From IMG/VR virus record IMGVR_UViG_3300030685_000042, positions 1 to 44,560 of that record: DNA of 44,560 nt. One strand, written 5' to 3'. The translations under genes were made by a program, and so were the position numbers. Numbering within the stretch: the stretch's first letter is position 1; every line of letters begins with the position of its first letter. Below, piece after piece: positions 1 to 11,300 of the stretch. The notes under the pieces were generated by a model that searched no databases, was not told the origin of the DNA, and saw only the letters and a list, made by a program, of their open reading frames with translations. Source of the stretch: a virus.

Positions 1-1
1 A

Positions 2-3000
2 CTATTCAGAGATATAGAATTAGGTATATTAAAAGGAGCTAGACCATCTAAAGGCAATTTACATGAGTTTGCTAAGAAATACGAAGAAGGAGCTCCTAAG
101 AGATTTAGAGAGTCTGGATTAACTACTATTAAAACTGTAGAGGCCAAGGATAGAATAGTAAATAGTTTGTCATACTACTTATTTAGAATAAGCGGAATAG
201 AAACTATTGATAATATATCTAAGTTGGACTTTAATGGACTAAAAGCCAGTATAGCCAAGCTTGCAGAAAAATATAAAGCAATTCCAGAAAGACAAACTCA
301 ATACGAACTGTTCACCGAAATACACGACCGATTTGATGATTACTTCTTAAAGGAAATCAAGAAGAGTGTTAAGAACACTGGAATAACAGAACTAACTGAC
401 ACTAAAGACGACCTTAATGAAGAAATAGTTAGTAAAGAAGCTGCTTCTCACGATAAGGCTTCGTATGAAATCTCAAAAAGAGATAACATTAGAGCTGAAG
501 TTAAATTCTTTATTAGAACTATTCCTGAGTCAGAAATGGTTAATAATACCGCAGCACCTAAGGCAGATCCACTTTCTTTATTGCCCTCGTTTGTTAAGTT
601 TGAATTAGCATGGAATACCATGATATATGAACTACACAAAGAGAATACAGTACAGAAAATGAAGGACAAAATCTCTTCACTTGCTAACGAAAAGAAGAAT
701 CCATTCTTTATTATGTTAGAAAGAAGACTAGCTACTGTTGATGATAACTTCTTGACTAAATTCTGGAACACAATGTATAGTCATAGACATGATTATATTA
801 ATACTGTTTACAATGCAAATAGCACTAAGGATGGTAATGACTATGAAAAGTCTATTAGAAACATATCAAGTAATATAGATAGAGCCGAAAGGGAATTGCC
901 TATATTCTGGGGTCAGAACATTTTATCTGGTGGCGTAGTTTATTCTATGACTGAAAATGGTAGAGTATTTAACAAAAAGAATGCAGAAGCAATTGTAGAA
1001 GCATATAAGGCCTTAGCTAAGTCTGTTCATAAGAATATGACTACAGAAGAGGCTAATAAATCATTAGAAGTATTTACTTCGTTATTGAGTAAATTGTCTA
1101 TAGATGTAGACGGTGAGACTATGGACTTTATGATAAATAATAAGTATCCTGGATTCTCAAGAGAACAAGCTATAAATGCAATCATTAATGACTATAAGTC
1201 TACTGCTCAAATATTTACCACTATATTGCCAGACATAATCAAAAAGGATGGTAACAAAGGAAATATAAAATTAAAAGAAGTTACTCCTAAGGTGTTATTC
1301 GGCGGAGAAAGATCTATAAAAGAATACGCGTTAGCTTATGCTAAGGTTCATCCAAACGCAAATGAGACAATGGCTTATGGAGCTGATGGAGCTACTTTGT
1401 ATCAGATATCATCTAGAAATGCAGTTACTGATGTAATTGATAGAGTTTCAGGTGATGCTGCTTATTTAAAGGATGTGCTTTCTGTTCCTATTAATCAAGG
1501 ATCTATATTATTTAATCAAATAGCAAATGGAACCTCAAAAGGCATATCATTTGGTACTTTCGTTAAGATATATGAAGAAGGCGTAGCTGACCAAGGTAGA
1601 GATTATTTTGATATATCCCCACTAGAGGACTACACAATTAAGATGACTAACTTACTGTCTGGCAATATAGCATTACCTGCTATGGCAGATAAGAAGACTT
1701 ATGGATTTATATTTGGTATTAAAATGCCAGATATGGTTTCTCGTGGTCGTGGAGTTCAGAGAATGAGCTGGTTCAATAATCAGATATCATATCCAAAAGA
1801 GGCTGTAGATATCTTTGATGGATACTACAAGGCTGAATTTGAGGCTATAAAACAAGCCTGGCAACAAGTAAAAGACGCTAATGGAACAAAAGATCAATTG
1901 GTAGAAAACTATCACTATCAAGGAGCTAAGAGTAATAAATGGGCTGGTGGTCATGGTAATGGATTAAGATTCAGATACATGGACATACTTCATGTAAACT
2001 CAACTACTCCAGGTGATCAGTTTAATGGAGTATTTGATCTCAATGACTACATAGATAATGTAATTAAAACTAAGGGCCCTCAAATTGGCGAAGTTGCTGC
2101 TATGGACGAGGCGATTGCTAGATTAGATAAGAAATTCTTTAGTGAGTCGTATGAGAATAGGTCTAAAATGATCAGTTCTACTATTACTTCTTTAGTTAAG
2201 AAAGAAATTGATTACGCTGCTGAAATTGGGCTTATAACTAAGAATGAGGTCAATTACGTAGCCACAATGGATAATGAAGCTACAGGGGTTAAGATTGGAG
2301 ACAAAGTAAATAGCATCTCTTACTTTAACAACGCGATAGATGCCTCTATATTTAATTTCAACTTAGAACAATATAAGAAAGCTGGAATCGATTCTAAAAG
2401 CGTCAACATGGTTGCTATTACCAATATAATGGCAAACACTACTATAAATAGTATTATATCAGAATTTGAGACTGATAAATTGATCTCAAAGGACTCTGCA
2501 TTCTATTTAAATACTGACGACAAGACCAAGAGGTTATCTTCTGTATTGTCTACTGGTACTGCACTTAGAACTTCATTTCCACAAGGACATGTTCTCCAAG
2601 GAATAAGTTCATTCAATGTAGCTGAAGTTTCTGATAGTATTATAAAGAGTACTGAGCTTGGCACTATAAAGAACATGTCATATGCTGCTCAAGTAAATAG
2701 ATTAATGCAGCAATCTGGAGTAGATGTTATTTCTGATTTGAGTGACATATATTCTGACCCAAATAGAAAAGCAGAATTAGATGAGTTAAAAGGTAAATTC
2801 CCTAAGCAGTTTAATCTTGCTGAGGCGTTAGTAGATGCTCAATCAAAAGAATATGAGAAAGTAAATGTTACTGATGCTACTGCATATATATCACCATATA
2901 TGTACAGATCTCTTATGACTAGACTCGGAGAGGACTATTTCACTCCAGAAATGAATGAGATATTTGACATTCTTGAGTCTGATGATTTCTCATGGATGAA

Positions 3001-6000
3001 TGATCCTACTAAATATGCAAAAGTAGAAGATCTTGCAATTCACCCGTTAAAGATGGTTTACTTTGGAGAATCATTCCAGAATGGATTGAATATTCCTAAG
3101 CTAAATAAGATGGCATTATTTATACTGCCTAAATTCTTAGCTACTGGAGATTTGAAAACTCTGTATGACAGAATGAATAATCCTGCAGCCGGTCAACAGA
3201 AAGTGGATATGGTTGCATTTAGTACTGCTGTTAAGGTTGGTACAGATAAACCTGTATCTATTCATAATGATAAGAATGAACAAGAGTTGTCTGACTTAAG
3301 TAAGATGAAGGTCGTTCCTCAATCATTTGACTACTTAAGACACCAGTTGCCAACTGAGCCGCATGAAGGTGCAGAAATGTCAATTGCCACTCAGGTTCAG
3401 AAAGCATCTATGGGAAACATAGTAGCTACTGACATCTATCCAAATATAGAAATTAATGGCAAGAAAGGCGCTACTGGAGCTCAATTAGTTCAAGAATGGA
3501 ATGGAGCAATGTCAGAATTATCTGATAGAGGTAAAATTGAGGTTGAAAAACAGTTTGGTATTAAGGTGGATGAAACTACTGGAAACTACTCGTTTAACAC
3601 TGAGAAAATGTATAACTTCTTAGCACAGGAAGCAGAGAAGTCTAACATGCCTAGCGACGTTGTTGAGATACTTGGAGAATACGATAAAGAAAATCCAGAT
3701 GCTAACCCATTACAGGCTTTAGTAGATAACGCATTCGTTGAGTCAAAGATACTTTCTAATATACTTAAAAAGACTGTAGATATCAAGGCTCCAGGTGGAA
3801 TGTTTATTCAGATGACTCCATTTGGATTAAAACATATGGATGACTCTAGTGCTGCATATAGGATTAATGGAGGAAAGAAATTAAGGTTCTTAAATAGCGA
3901 TGGATCTATGGATTGCGTAGTATCTATTACTTTATTTAAAGACAGACTTCCACAAGAATTAAATACATATGACGAGAAAGTAAATTGGCTTAGAGAAAAC
4001 AACGTAATTGGAGAAAACGCTAATCCTGCTGCAATGGGATATCGTATCCCTACTCAAGGTCTATCATCTGTATCTGGATTAAAGATAGTAGATGTACTTC
4101 CAGAATTTATGGGAGATACTATTGTATTGCCATATGAATTTACTGCTTTGACTGGATCTGACTTTGACGTTGATAAATTATATATTACTAGGTTAAATTA
4201 CGAAACATCGTATACTTACGACAAGGACGAAGCTACTGAAAAAGAAAGAGAGGCTGAATATACCACGTATATAAATACTCCCAATTTCTCTCCTAGGGCT
4301 AAGAAGGATATAGTTAGGGCAGAAATACCTAATTTTGACGACGATAGAGCTCGAGTTGAGTTCGCTAACAAAAGAGGCTACTTCTATGACATTAAGAATA
4401 GCGCATGGGCTACAGTTAGACATGAGGGAGTTGAAAAGACTCAGATGGATGACTCTAAGGCTGATAAATGGAAAGAAAACTCTACCAAGGCTATTCAGAA
4501 CAGATTTATAGACGTAATGATGGCTGTGGTTACTAATCCTAACAGCGTCAATGAGACTAGAATTCCGTTGGATGCAATGAAGGGAGAAGTATTAAAAACC
4601 CTTGCCATAATTGACGAAAAGTCTGGAGGTCAGGTAAAACTGTCTGGTATGGATAAAGCTACTTTATCTTATGAAAGTAAGAAGAAAATAGAATATTCCG
4701 GTGGCAAGCAAGGCATACCTACATTTGCATTGGCTGGAGTACATCATGTATTAACTCAGATAGCCAAATTGAGGTTTAAAAATAATGGTACTGTCAATAA
4801 ATTTGGATTAGCTAATCTTGGTGATATTTACGGCAAAGACGGAGTTAGGATACTGGACTGGTTATCAGCAATGGTAAATGCCCATGTCGATGTCGCAAAG
4901 GATCCATATATCATTAGAATGGGAGTAAATCAATATACTCACAAAATGACTTCTTTATTACTCAGGACTGGATATGGAGCAAAGACATTTTTATTCTTAA
5001 GTCAGCCTGCATTGAAAGAAGCATATAAGATAATGGATACCAAAGGCAGCGAATATCTATCTGGTGTTAGAAATGCAAAATCAACTACAATTGAAAAGCA
5101 GGTAGATTTACTGATAGTTCAATATAAGGAGAATGCTAGGAAATCAGCTAAGAATGACTATGACAGAGCTCAGTTTAAGAAACTGTATAAAGAAGGAAAA
5201 TATGGTAAAGAAGTAATACAAAATGAAAATGTATTCGATAACCTTAACTTAGTTAATGGATTAGCCAGAAAAGATAAGACATTTGACTATTATTATCACC
5301 AATTAATTGCGCTTGAAACATTTAAAGAATTAAGTCCGCTGGCTAGTTCACTTGCAGAAGTAGTTAAGTACTCGCAGGTAGATACCAAGAAGGCTGGTAA
5401 TTCATTCTCATCTCAACGTCTATTCTTCAATAAAGTAAAAGAACTTATATCAACTAAGTCTTCATTTGCAAATCTTCCTGAGTTGTTCTTAAACACTTTC
5501 ATTTATAAGAAGTTACAGAATAGTGCTGGTCTTGCTGCTAAATTAGGACAAGGAGTATTATTTAGAACTACTAAGTCTGTAGAGATTTCTGCAGATAAAG
5601 TATTAGCAGCAGCTGGTAGATATGGACAGGATAATAGAGAATTAATATCTAAAGTTAATAAGTATATAGACTCTAAGATTAAATCTGAGTTCTTTGACAA
5701 ATTAGCTGAGGATAGAGGAGTCAATGTTCCTGGACTGTTCTTTGGCAGTAATACAATTGCAAAGAGATTATTTGCTATTCAGCAGAAATTTCCACAGGAA
5801 ACGCAGGATAATGTATTCTTACGTGGAATGTCGGCAGAAATGTATGCTCCATTTGAACAAGAAAGACCAGATCATATTAGACCTAGAAACAACAATACAA
5901 ATGAACCAGGTTTAGTAGAGGAAATTAAACAACACTTTAGTTCATTATTAGATAGCCAGAATGCAGAGATAAAGAAATTTGCAGAAGACTTCATATTGTA

Positions 6001-8338
6001 CCAATTTTACAGTACTGGTGACAATCATGCTTCAAATACCGTTAAAATATCTGAATATGATAGACGCGACTTAAGTATACCTACAGAGGATGGTGGCACT
6101 ATGAGCTACTACGATTTTGTTAGAAACAAATTAGGTGATTTGTCTAATATGGATGAAGCTTTAACTGATACTGATTTGCAGGACATATTTATAAACAAAT
6201 GGTATGATAAGGACTTAGTTTCTACTGTAGAAAACTTCACTATGGACTCAGATCCAGAAGTTGATGATGGCAAACCATTTAAGGTGCTTATGCCTCAGAT
6301 AATGTCTACTAAAGGGATCGATGGAGTGCAATATCCATTATCATTTGTTAATACTAAGTCATGGCCATTATTTGGGAAAGACGAACAAGGAATTGATACT
6401 TATTATCATGCTCCGTTTGTCAAATTACAATTCTTCCCAGAAGAAGGAAATCCATTCCACGTATTATACAAATGGGTTGGAAATGTTCCTACTGATAGTG
6501 AAAAGAGTCCATATCAACCAATGTATATCGCTATTGACAAAAAAGGTAGTAAGAAAGATGCAGTTTCGGTTGTAGAGCATAACTCTGATAAGTCAATGAT
6601 TAAGGCTAATATATTACCTCAGTCATTCAATGGAGTTAATAAAATTACTGGAGCTGAATATGCTCAAGCAAGAGTTTATGCAGAGGAATATAATAGATTA
6701 CTTAATAGTCGTAGAGAGCAGAATGAACTATTCAATTTCGATGATGAAATATACGATCCATATAATTTAGTAGAAGATATATCTAGTACTGAATTAGAAT
6801 CTGTAATTAGTTCTGCCGTCGAAGTGGCAATTATATCTGGAGATTATACTATAGCCAACCTAGAGCAGATGCTTGATACGTATGATAGCGTTCCAAGTGA
6901 GGCTATGAGACAGGCTAAGTATGAATTCGCTAAACGCATTTTAGAGCGATCTGACGAACTCACTCCTTCGACTGACATAATTAATCAAACTGGAGAAGAA
7001 AGTGTCTTAGAAGCGATTAAAACAAGCGTGGAGGCCTATCTACGACCTATTTTAGAGGCCAACAAAGCAGATGAACGAGAACCTCTGAGTTTGGATTTTG
7101 GTGAAAATATAAAAACTATTTCTTTATCTAATATTAAATACTCCAGAGATTTAGTAGAGAAAAACCCAAAAACTATTTATGTGTTTACAGATAATACTGA
7201 TAGAACTTCTGGTACTACGCCAAATGTAGGGGGATGGTATGCGAAGAAATACGGAGAAGGATTGTCTTTTGGATCAGTCAATAATCCTACTACAGCTGTA
7301 ATACGAGGGGCTAATAACGCATTCCCAATTAGTACTATGAAGTGGTTTTATAAAAATCATAATGTTTCTGTAAATGATGCTAGATGGATAGATTCTGATA
7401 TTGTTCAATTTAAATCAACTATAGATGATGAAATAAATCAGATAAAAATAGCTCTATCGACTGGAAATTATGACAATGTTGTAATCCCTAGCGGAGATGG
7501 ATTTTTTAATTCTAAAATAGCAGATATATCAAAAACAAGAACACCCGTATTATATGATTATCTAAAGAATGCGTGGTCTAATTTTGAAAATGAAATATCT
7601 AGGAAAGACAATACTAAAAGTGCTGTTTCAAATAAAGAAGCAGTATTAGAAATTACCTCAAAAGATAGAATTATATGGGCTCATCCTGGAATAGGTAAAT
7701 CATATGCCAAAGAACAAGGAGAGGATATAATAGTATTGGATGACGATTACAAGGAAGAACATAGGGCTCTTATTAAAATGAAAAGAGATGGTGCTCCTGC
7801 TGTTGAATATGAACAGGCTCTGTTAGATTATTGGAATAAGGCAAAAGAAGATGCAAAAGAATCTGGTAAACAGCTGTTTGTGTCTGATCTTCCTATACTG
7901 AAAAGGTTCCCAGATGATTTTGACAAGGTATTAAATATGTCTGACGAAACATTTGCTAAACGAAGCGAGCAGAGAGGAGAGGTGTGGGATAATGAAAATG
8001 CAAGTTGGAAAGTCGCTATTAACGATGTAATGGGTACTTTAGACCAAAGTAAAGTAGTTACTACTGACAGATATATGTCTGATATACTAGGAACTAAAGA
8101 AAGCATATTGCCAACTCTTGCCCCAGTAGCTCAATCTGAAATAGAAAGAAATGTAAATGACATTGCTAAGTTTAGAGAAGCACAAGGACTAAACGTAAAA
8201 ACTGTAGAGGAATTGTGGTCTACTTATAGATTTAAGATAGCAAGGAAAGCTCCTGGAACTACAATGGCTGACATACAAAAAGTGTCCGATGAAATTGGAT
8301 TAGATAAATTAGAAGAATATATCAAAAAATGTTATTAA
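2..8338 (+). CDS. Giant crAss-like virion RNA polymerase protein (5' end outside window)
   Basis: The reading frame is open from position 2 to the TAA at 8338 (about 2,778 residues), so the true start lies upstream; a TTG at 167 is only an internal codon. The diagnostic feature is DFDVDKLY at 4160-4183, preceded by a hydrophobic LTGS context. It matches the Asp-rich catalytic motif of the crAss-like virion RNA polymerase, whose active site binds Mg2+ through such aspartates. Near 7170-7580 lies a separate segment with VFTDNTDRTSG and IPSGDGFF motifs, which I recall only as a recurring phage domain. A P-loop, HPGIGKS, follows at about 7682-7702, suggesting a C-terminal NTPase. The protein therefore looks multidomain. 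By analogy it is packaged in the virion, enters the cell with DNA and transcribes early genes. The neighbour at 8360 is the other giant virion-type protein. Sure of the ORF; polymerase role inferred from motif, size and context. Confidence 0.82.
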   Translation, partial: LFRDIELGILKGARPSKGNLHEFAKKYEEGAPKRFRESGLTTIKTVEAKDRIVNSLSYYLFRISGIETIDNISKLDFNGLKASIAKLAEKYKAIPERQTQYELFTEIHDRFDDYFLKEIKKSVKNTGITELTDTKDDLNEEIVSKEAASHDKASYEISKRDNIRAEVKFFIRTIPESEMVNNTAAPKADPLSLLPSFVKFELAWNTMIYELHKENTVQKMKDKISSLANEKKNPFFIMLERRLATVDDNFLTKFWNTMYSHRHDYINTVYNANSTKDGNDYEKSIRNISSNIDRAERELPIFWGQNILSGGVVYSMTENGRVFNKKNAEAIVEAYKALAKSVHKNMTTEEANKSLEVFTSLLSKLSIDVDGETMDFMINNKYPGFSREQAINAIINDYKSTAQIFTTILPDIIKKDGNKGNIKLKEVTPKVLFGGERSIKEYALAYAKVHPNANETMAYGADGATLYQISSRNAVTDVIDRVSGDAAYLKDVLSVPINQGSILFNQIANGTSKGISFGTFVKIYEEGVADQGRDYFDISPLEDYTIKMTNLLSGNIALPAMADKKTYGFIFGIKMPDMVSRGRGVQRMSWFNNQISYPKEAVDIFDGYYKAEFEAIKQAWQQVKDANGTKDQLVENYHYQGAKSNKWAGGHGNGLRFRYMDILHVNSTTPGDQFNGVFDLNDYIDNVIKTKGPQIGEVAAMDEAIARLDKKFFSESYENRSKMISSTITSLVKKEIDYAAEIGLITKNEVNYVATMDNEATGVKIGDKVNSISYFNNAIDASIFNFNLEQYKKAGIDSKSVNMVAITNIMANTTINSIISEFETDKLISKDSAFYLNTDDKTKRLSSVLSTGTALRTSFPQGHVLQGISSFNVAEVSDSIIKSTELGTIKNMSYAAQVNRLMQQSGVDVISDLSDIYSDPNRKAELDELKGKFPKQFNLAEALVDAQSKEYEKVNVTDATAYISPYMYRSLMTRLGEDYFTPEMNEIFDILESDDFSWMNDPTKYAKVEDLAIHPLKMVYFGESFQNGLNIPKLNKMALFILPKFLATGDLKTLYDRMNNPAAGQQKVDMVAFSTAVKVGTDKPVSIHNDKNEQELSDLSKMKVVPQSFDYLRHQLPTEPHEGAEMSIATQVQKASMGNIVATDIYPNIEINGKKGATGAQLVQEWNGAMSELSDRGKIEVEKQFGIKVDETTGNYSFNTEKMYNFLAQEAEKSNMPSDVVEILGEYDKENPDANPLQALVDNAFVESKILSNILKKTVDIKAPGGMFIQMTPFGLKHMDDSSAAYRINGGKKLRFLNSDGSMDCVVSITLFKDRLPQELNTYDEKVNWLRENNVIGENANPAAMGYRIPTQGLSSVSGLKIVDVLPEFMGDTIVLPYEFTALTGSDFDVDKLYITRLNYETSYTYDKDEATEKEREAEYTTYINTPNFSPRAKKDIVRAEIPNFDDDRARVEFANKRGYFYDIKNSAWATVRHEGVEKTQMDDSKADKWKENSTKAIQNRFIDVMMAVVTNPNSVNETRIPLDAMKGEVLKTLAIIDEKSGGQVKLSGMDKATLSYESKKKIEYSGGKQGIPTFALAGVHHVLTQIAKLRFKNNGTVNKFGLANLGDIYGKDGVRILDWLSAMVNAHVDVAKDPYIIRMGVNQYTHKMTSLLLRTGYGAKTFLFLSQPALKEAYKIMDTKGSEYLSGVRNAKSTTIEKQVDLLIVQYKENARKSAKNDYDRAQFKKLYKEGKYGKEVIQNENVFDNLNLVNGLARKDKTFDYYYHQLIALETFKELSPLASSLAEVVKYSQVDTKKAGNSFSSQRLFFNKVKELISTKSSFANLPELFLNTFIYKKLQNSAGLAAKLGQGVLFRTTKSVEISADKVLAAAGRYGQDNRELISKVNKYIDSKIKSEFFDKLAEDRGVNVPGLFFGSNTIAKRLFAIQQKFPQETQDNVFLRGMSAEMYAPFEQERPDHIRPRNNNTNEPGLVEEIKQHFSSLLDSQNAEIKKFAEDFILYQFYSTGDNHASNTVKISEYDRRDLSIPTEDGGTMSYYDFVRNKLGDLSNMDEALTDTDLQDIFINKWYDKDLVSTVENFTMDSDPEVDDGKPFKVLMPQIMSTKGIDGVQYPLSFVNTKSWPLFGKDEQGIDTYYHAPFVKLQFFPEEGNPFHVLYKWVGNVPTDSEKSPYQPMYIAIDKKGSKKDAVSVVEHNSDKSMIKANILPQSFNGVNKITGAEYAQARVYAEEYNRLLNSRREQNELFNFDDEIYDPYNLVEDISSTELESVISSAVEVAIISGDYTIANLEQMLDTYDSVPSEAMRQAKYEFAKRILERSDELTPSTDIINQTGEESVLEAIKTSVEAYLRPILEANKADEREPLSLDFGENIKTISLSNIKYSRDLVEKNPKTIYVFTDNTDRTSGTTPNVGGWYAKKYGEGLSFGSVNNPTTAVIRGANNAFPISTMKWFYKNHNVSVNDARWIDSDIVQFKSTIDDEINQIKIALSTGNYDNVVIPSGDGFFNSKIADISKTRTPVLYDYLKNAWSNFENEISRKDNTKSAVSNKEAVLEITSKDRIIWAHPGIGKSYAKEQGEDIIVLDDDYKEEHRALIKMKRDGAPAVEYEQALLDYWNKAKEDAKESGKQLFVSDLPILKRFPDDFDKVLNMSDETFAKRSEQRGEVWDNENASWKVAINDVMGTLDQSKVVTTDRYMSDILGTKESILPTLAPVAQSEIERNVNDIAKFREAQGLNVKTVEELWSTYRFKIARKAPGTTMADIQKVSDEIGLDKLEEYIKKCY

Positions 8339-8359
8339 TAAAATGTTATAAAACGAATT

Positions 8360-11300
8360 ATGAATTGCGTAAACATTAATAGTAAGGACTTTAAAGGTCT
8401 TTTAAAAGAAACAGGACTACCTTCTCTCCTTCTGGAGACGAGGGTAGCTCAGTATCAGGATGAGAATGGGATAGATTCCTGGCCTTCTGCAGATGACGTT
8501 AGATCATCCAGACTAACTCATACTGATAAAGTACGAAAAGAAATAAATAGTAAACTTCCGTCAGAGGTTGCAAATTCTATAAATATAGTAGATAAAGTTC
8601 CAAACGAGATCCTCGGAAGAGATGATTTATATTTGTCTATTAAAGGTCTACTTGAAGATAAAGGAATTACAGACCCATTACTAATAAATTGGGTTGGAAT
8701 AAACAAGGATGTCATAGGGAATATAAAAACTATAAGAGATTCTGAACATTTACAAGAGCTTGTTCAATCCTCATATGACAAAAAATCGAACAAATCTAAC
8801 TACGAAGAATTCAAAACTAATAAGGTGGCTTCTGATAGTTTTGACGAATGGGTTGAGGCATTAGAAAAATATCCATTAGTGTTTAGAGATATAATTCTGT
8901 CTCATGCAACAAAATATATTACAAAAGTAGATAGAGAGTCTAAATATGTATTAAGTCTTAGTAAGGTCGCACTTACAAATACATATGGAACTCTAGTAAA
9001 TAAGCCTCACGAGGCTAATAGGCTTGGTAAAATATATGATGAAGAGGCCTTAAAGTCTACGTCCGATGCGGTTGATCACGAACCATCTGCAAGTGGTAAT
9101 GGATATTGGGTTCACGTCCCTATGACTCCATCTGATTCTGAAATGGAATTTGAATCATATTCTGATTTGAAGAAAGCCATAGTTGGGCTAGAGGCAAAAG
9201 TGAATCGAATTGAAGAATTAAAGTCTGCTCCTCCTAAATTTTACAAACAAGAGCCTAGCTTGACTGGAGAAGCTGTTAATGAATATGGATTTAATGATTA
9301 CTCATATGTTAGAGTAGAGAGCACTTATAGTAGAAGCGGAAATGGGTATGAGAGTGAATTAGGAAGAGGATACGAAGGGTATTATATTCATGGATACAAT
9401 ACGGATAAAAGAAAAAACCTAGATACTAAAATATTGGCTATCTCGAAGGAACAGGCAGAAAAAATATGGTCTGACGAACTAGCTAGATATCCTAATTCTA
9501 AATATGACGCACATGATAGCAATGAGATTCTCAATTTGCCTGTATTTATTCTAGAATTAAACAATTTAAAGAGATATTTAGCTAATACTAGTGAGGAATC
9601 ATGGTCTAAGCGTAATGACATTTTTAATGAAAATGTTTCATTACTTAAAAAACTATCTCCTAGTACTTGGTGTACTTCTGGTTCTATGACCAAACATTAT
9701 GTTAGAAACTACGATAATTATCTTTTGATAGTTAATGGAGTAACTGTTGTAGGAATAGAGGCTTCTGATGAGACAAATGAAAATGGCAAGATAAATGTAA
9801 ATGAAGTAACTTCTAGAAACAATAACGGCATAGCATCGATAGATCATCTTGACGACACATTAGCATTTTTTGAAAAACACAATCTAGATCCAGATAATAG
9901 CACAATAAAATCCGCACAAAATAAAAAAGACCTAGGAAAGAACGATAAAGATGTTTCCAGGGATAATGACTACGACGAGAATGATTTTTGGGGAGATCAA
10001 GAATTCAATATGGATCATGATCACAACTATGAACCAGACTACGATCCGGAACAGGAGATGTATGATTATGCTAAATCTAATATAGATAATTTTATACTTG
10101 AAAATCATATTAATAACGCAAGGGAATTTCTTAACGCCAATCCAAGTCGCGTAATTTTCGAAGGGTTAGTATATTATGCTCCAGAGTATCTTCAAACTAA
10201 TGACGAAGTTCAAGCATACGTTGGAGCTACAATTGAACCTCATAATATTATTTATGCTGGAGTAGGAACTGACTATAGGGATAATATAGTTAGGTATATC
10301 CTTAATAATTATCCAAAGATGTATGAATATCTTGGAGCCGAGGAAAAATTAAATCCAGAATATAAGGATTTATATGATTCATTTTTAGAAAGACAAGAAG
10401 CTGCTATAGAGGCAGAGAGAGTAAGGGTTGCAAATTTAACTCCAGAGGAGCGAGAAATGGAAAACGTGATTAACAGGAATCTACCATTCTCAAAAACAAA
10501 TAACAACTCTATACAGGGATATTATGATCCGAAGACAGATAAGGTTATAGTTGTAGCAGAGAATACCCCGGTAAATGAATCTAGCAAAGTCGCAATACAC
10601 GAGGTAGCTCATAGGGGAATGATTAGAATGGCTAGAGAACTTGGTGGCACCGAAGAATTACACACTGCTCTTATTTCTTCAAAGAAACAACTCATGGAGA
10701 AATTGCCAGATCTATTAAAAAGAACTGGGCATAACACTCTTGATGAGTTAATGACTGATTATGGATTTAACCCAGAATCAAAAGAAGGCGAATTGAAGCT
10801 TCTTATGGAACTTTCTGCCAGATGGTCGGAAACATTAATAGACAAGCCTAAGCCGTCTTGGTGGAAGAAATTACTTGGATCTATTAAGAATTGGCTTAAA
10901 AAATTCGCAAATATAACATTGTCTGAGTCTCAGGTAGATGAACTTGTTGGTGGATTTGTTAAATATGGATCTAAAGAGAATGTAGAATCAATTAAAGATA
11001 GCCAAACTATAAATGGAGTTGCTGTATCTAAGTCAATAGATGCTATATATCAAAGAAACTTAAATAAAATTCAAACTGGCGTAGATTCTCTGAATAAAGA
11101 ATATGAGAATAAGCCTATATTTCAAAAAGACTATTTAAGACTTTCAAAAGAATATAATGATATTGATGGTAAAAATAGCGTATCTAGAATAGAAATATAT
11201 AAAGTATATAATCCTTCCGCAGAATATGGCAATCCTAGTGATGTTTATGTTCGATTTAAGGCAAAGGACTGGGCAAATAGAGAGGCCTATGATGCTGCTG

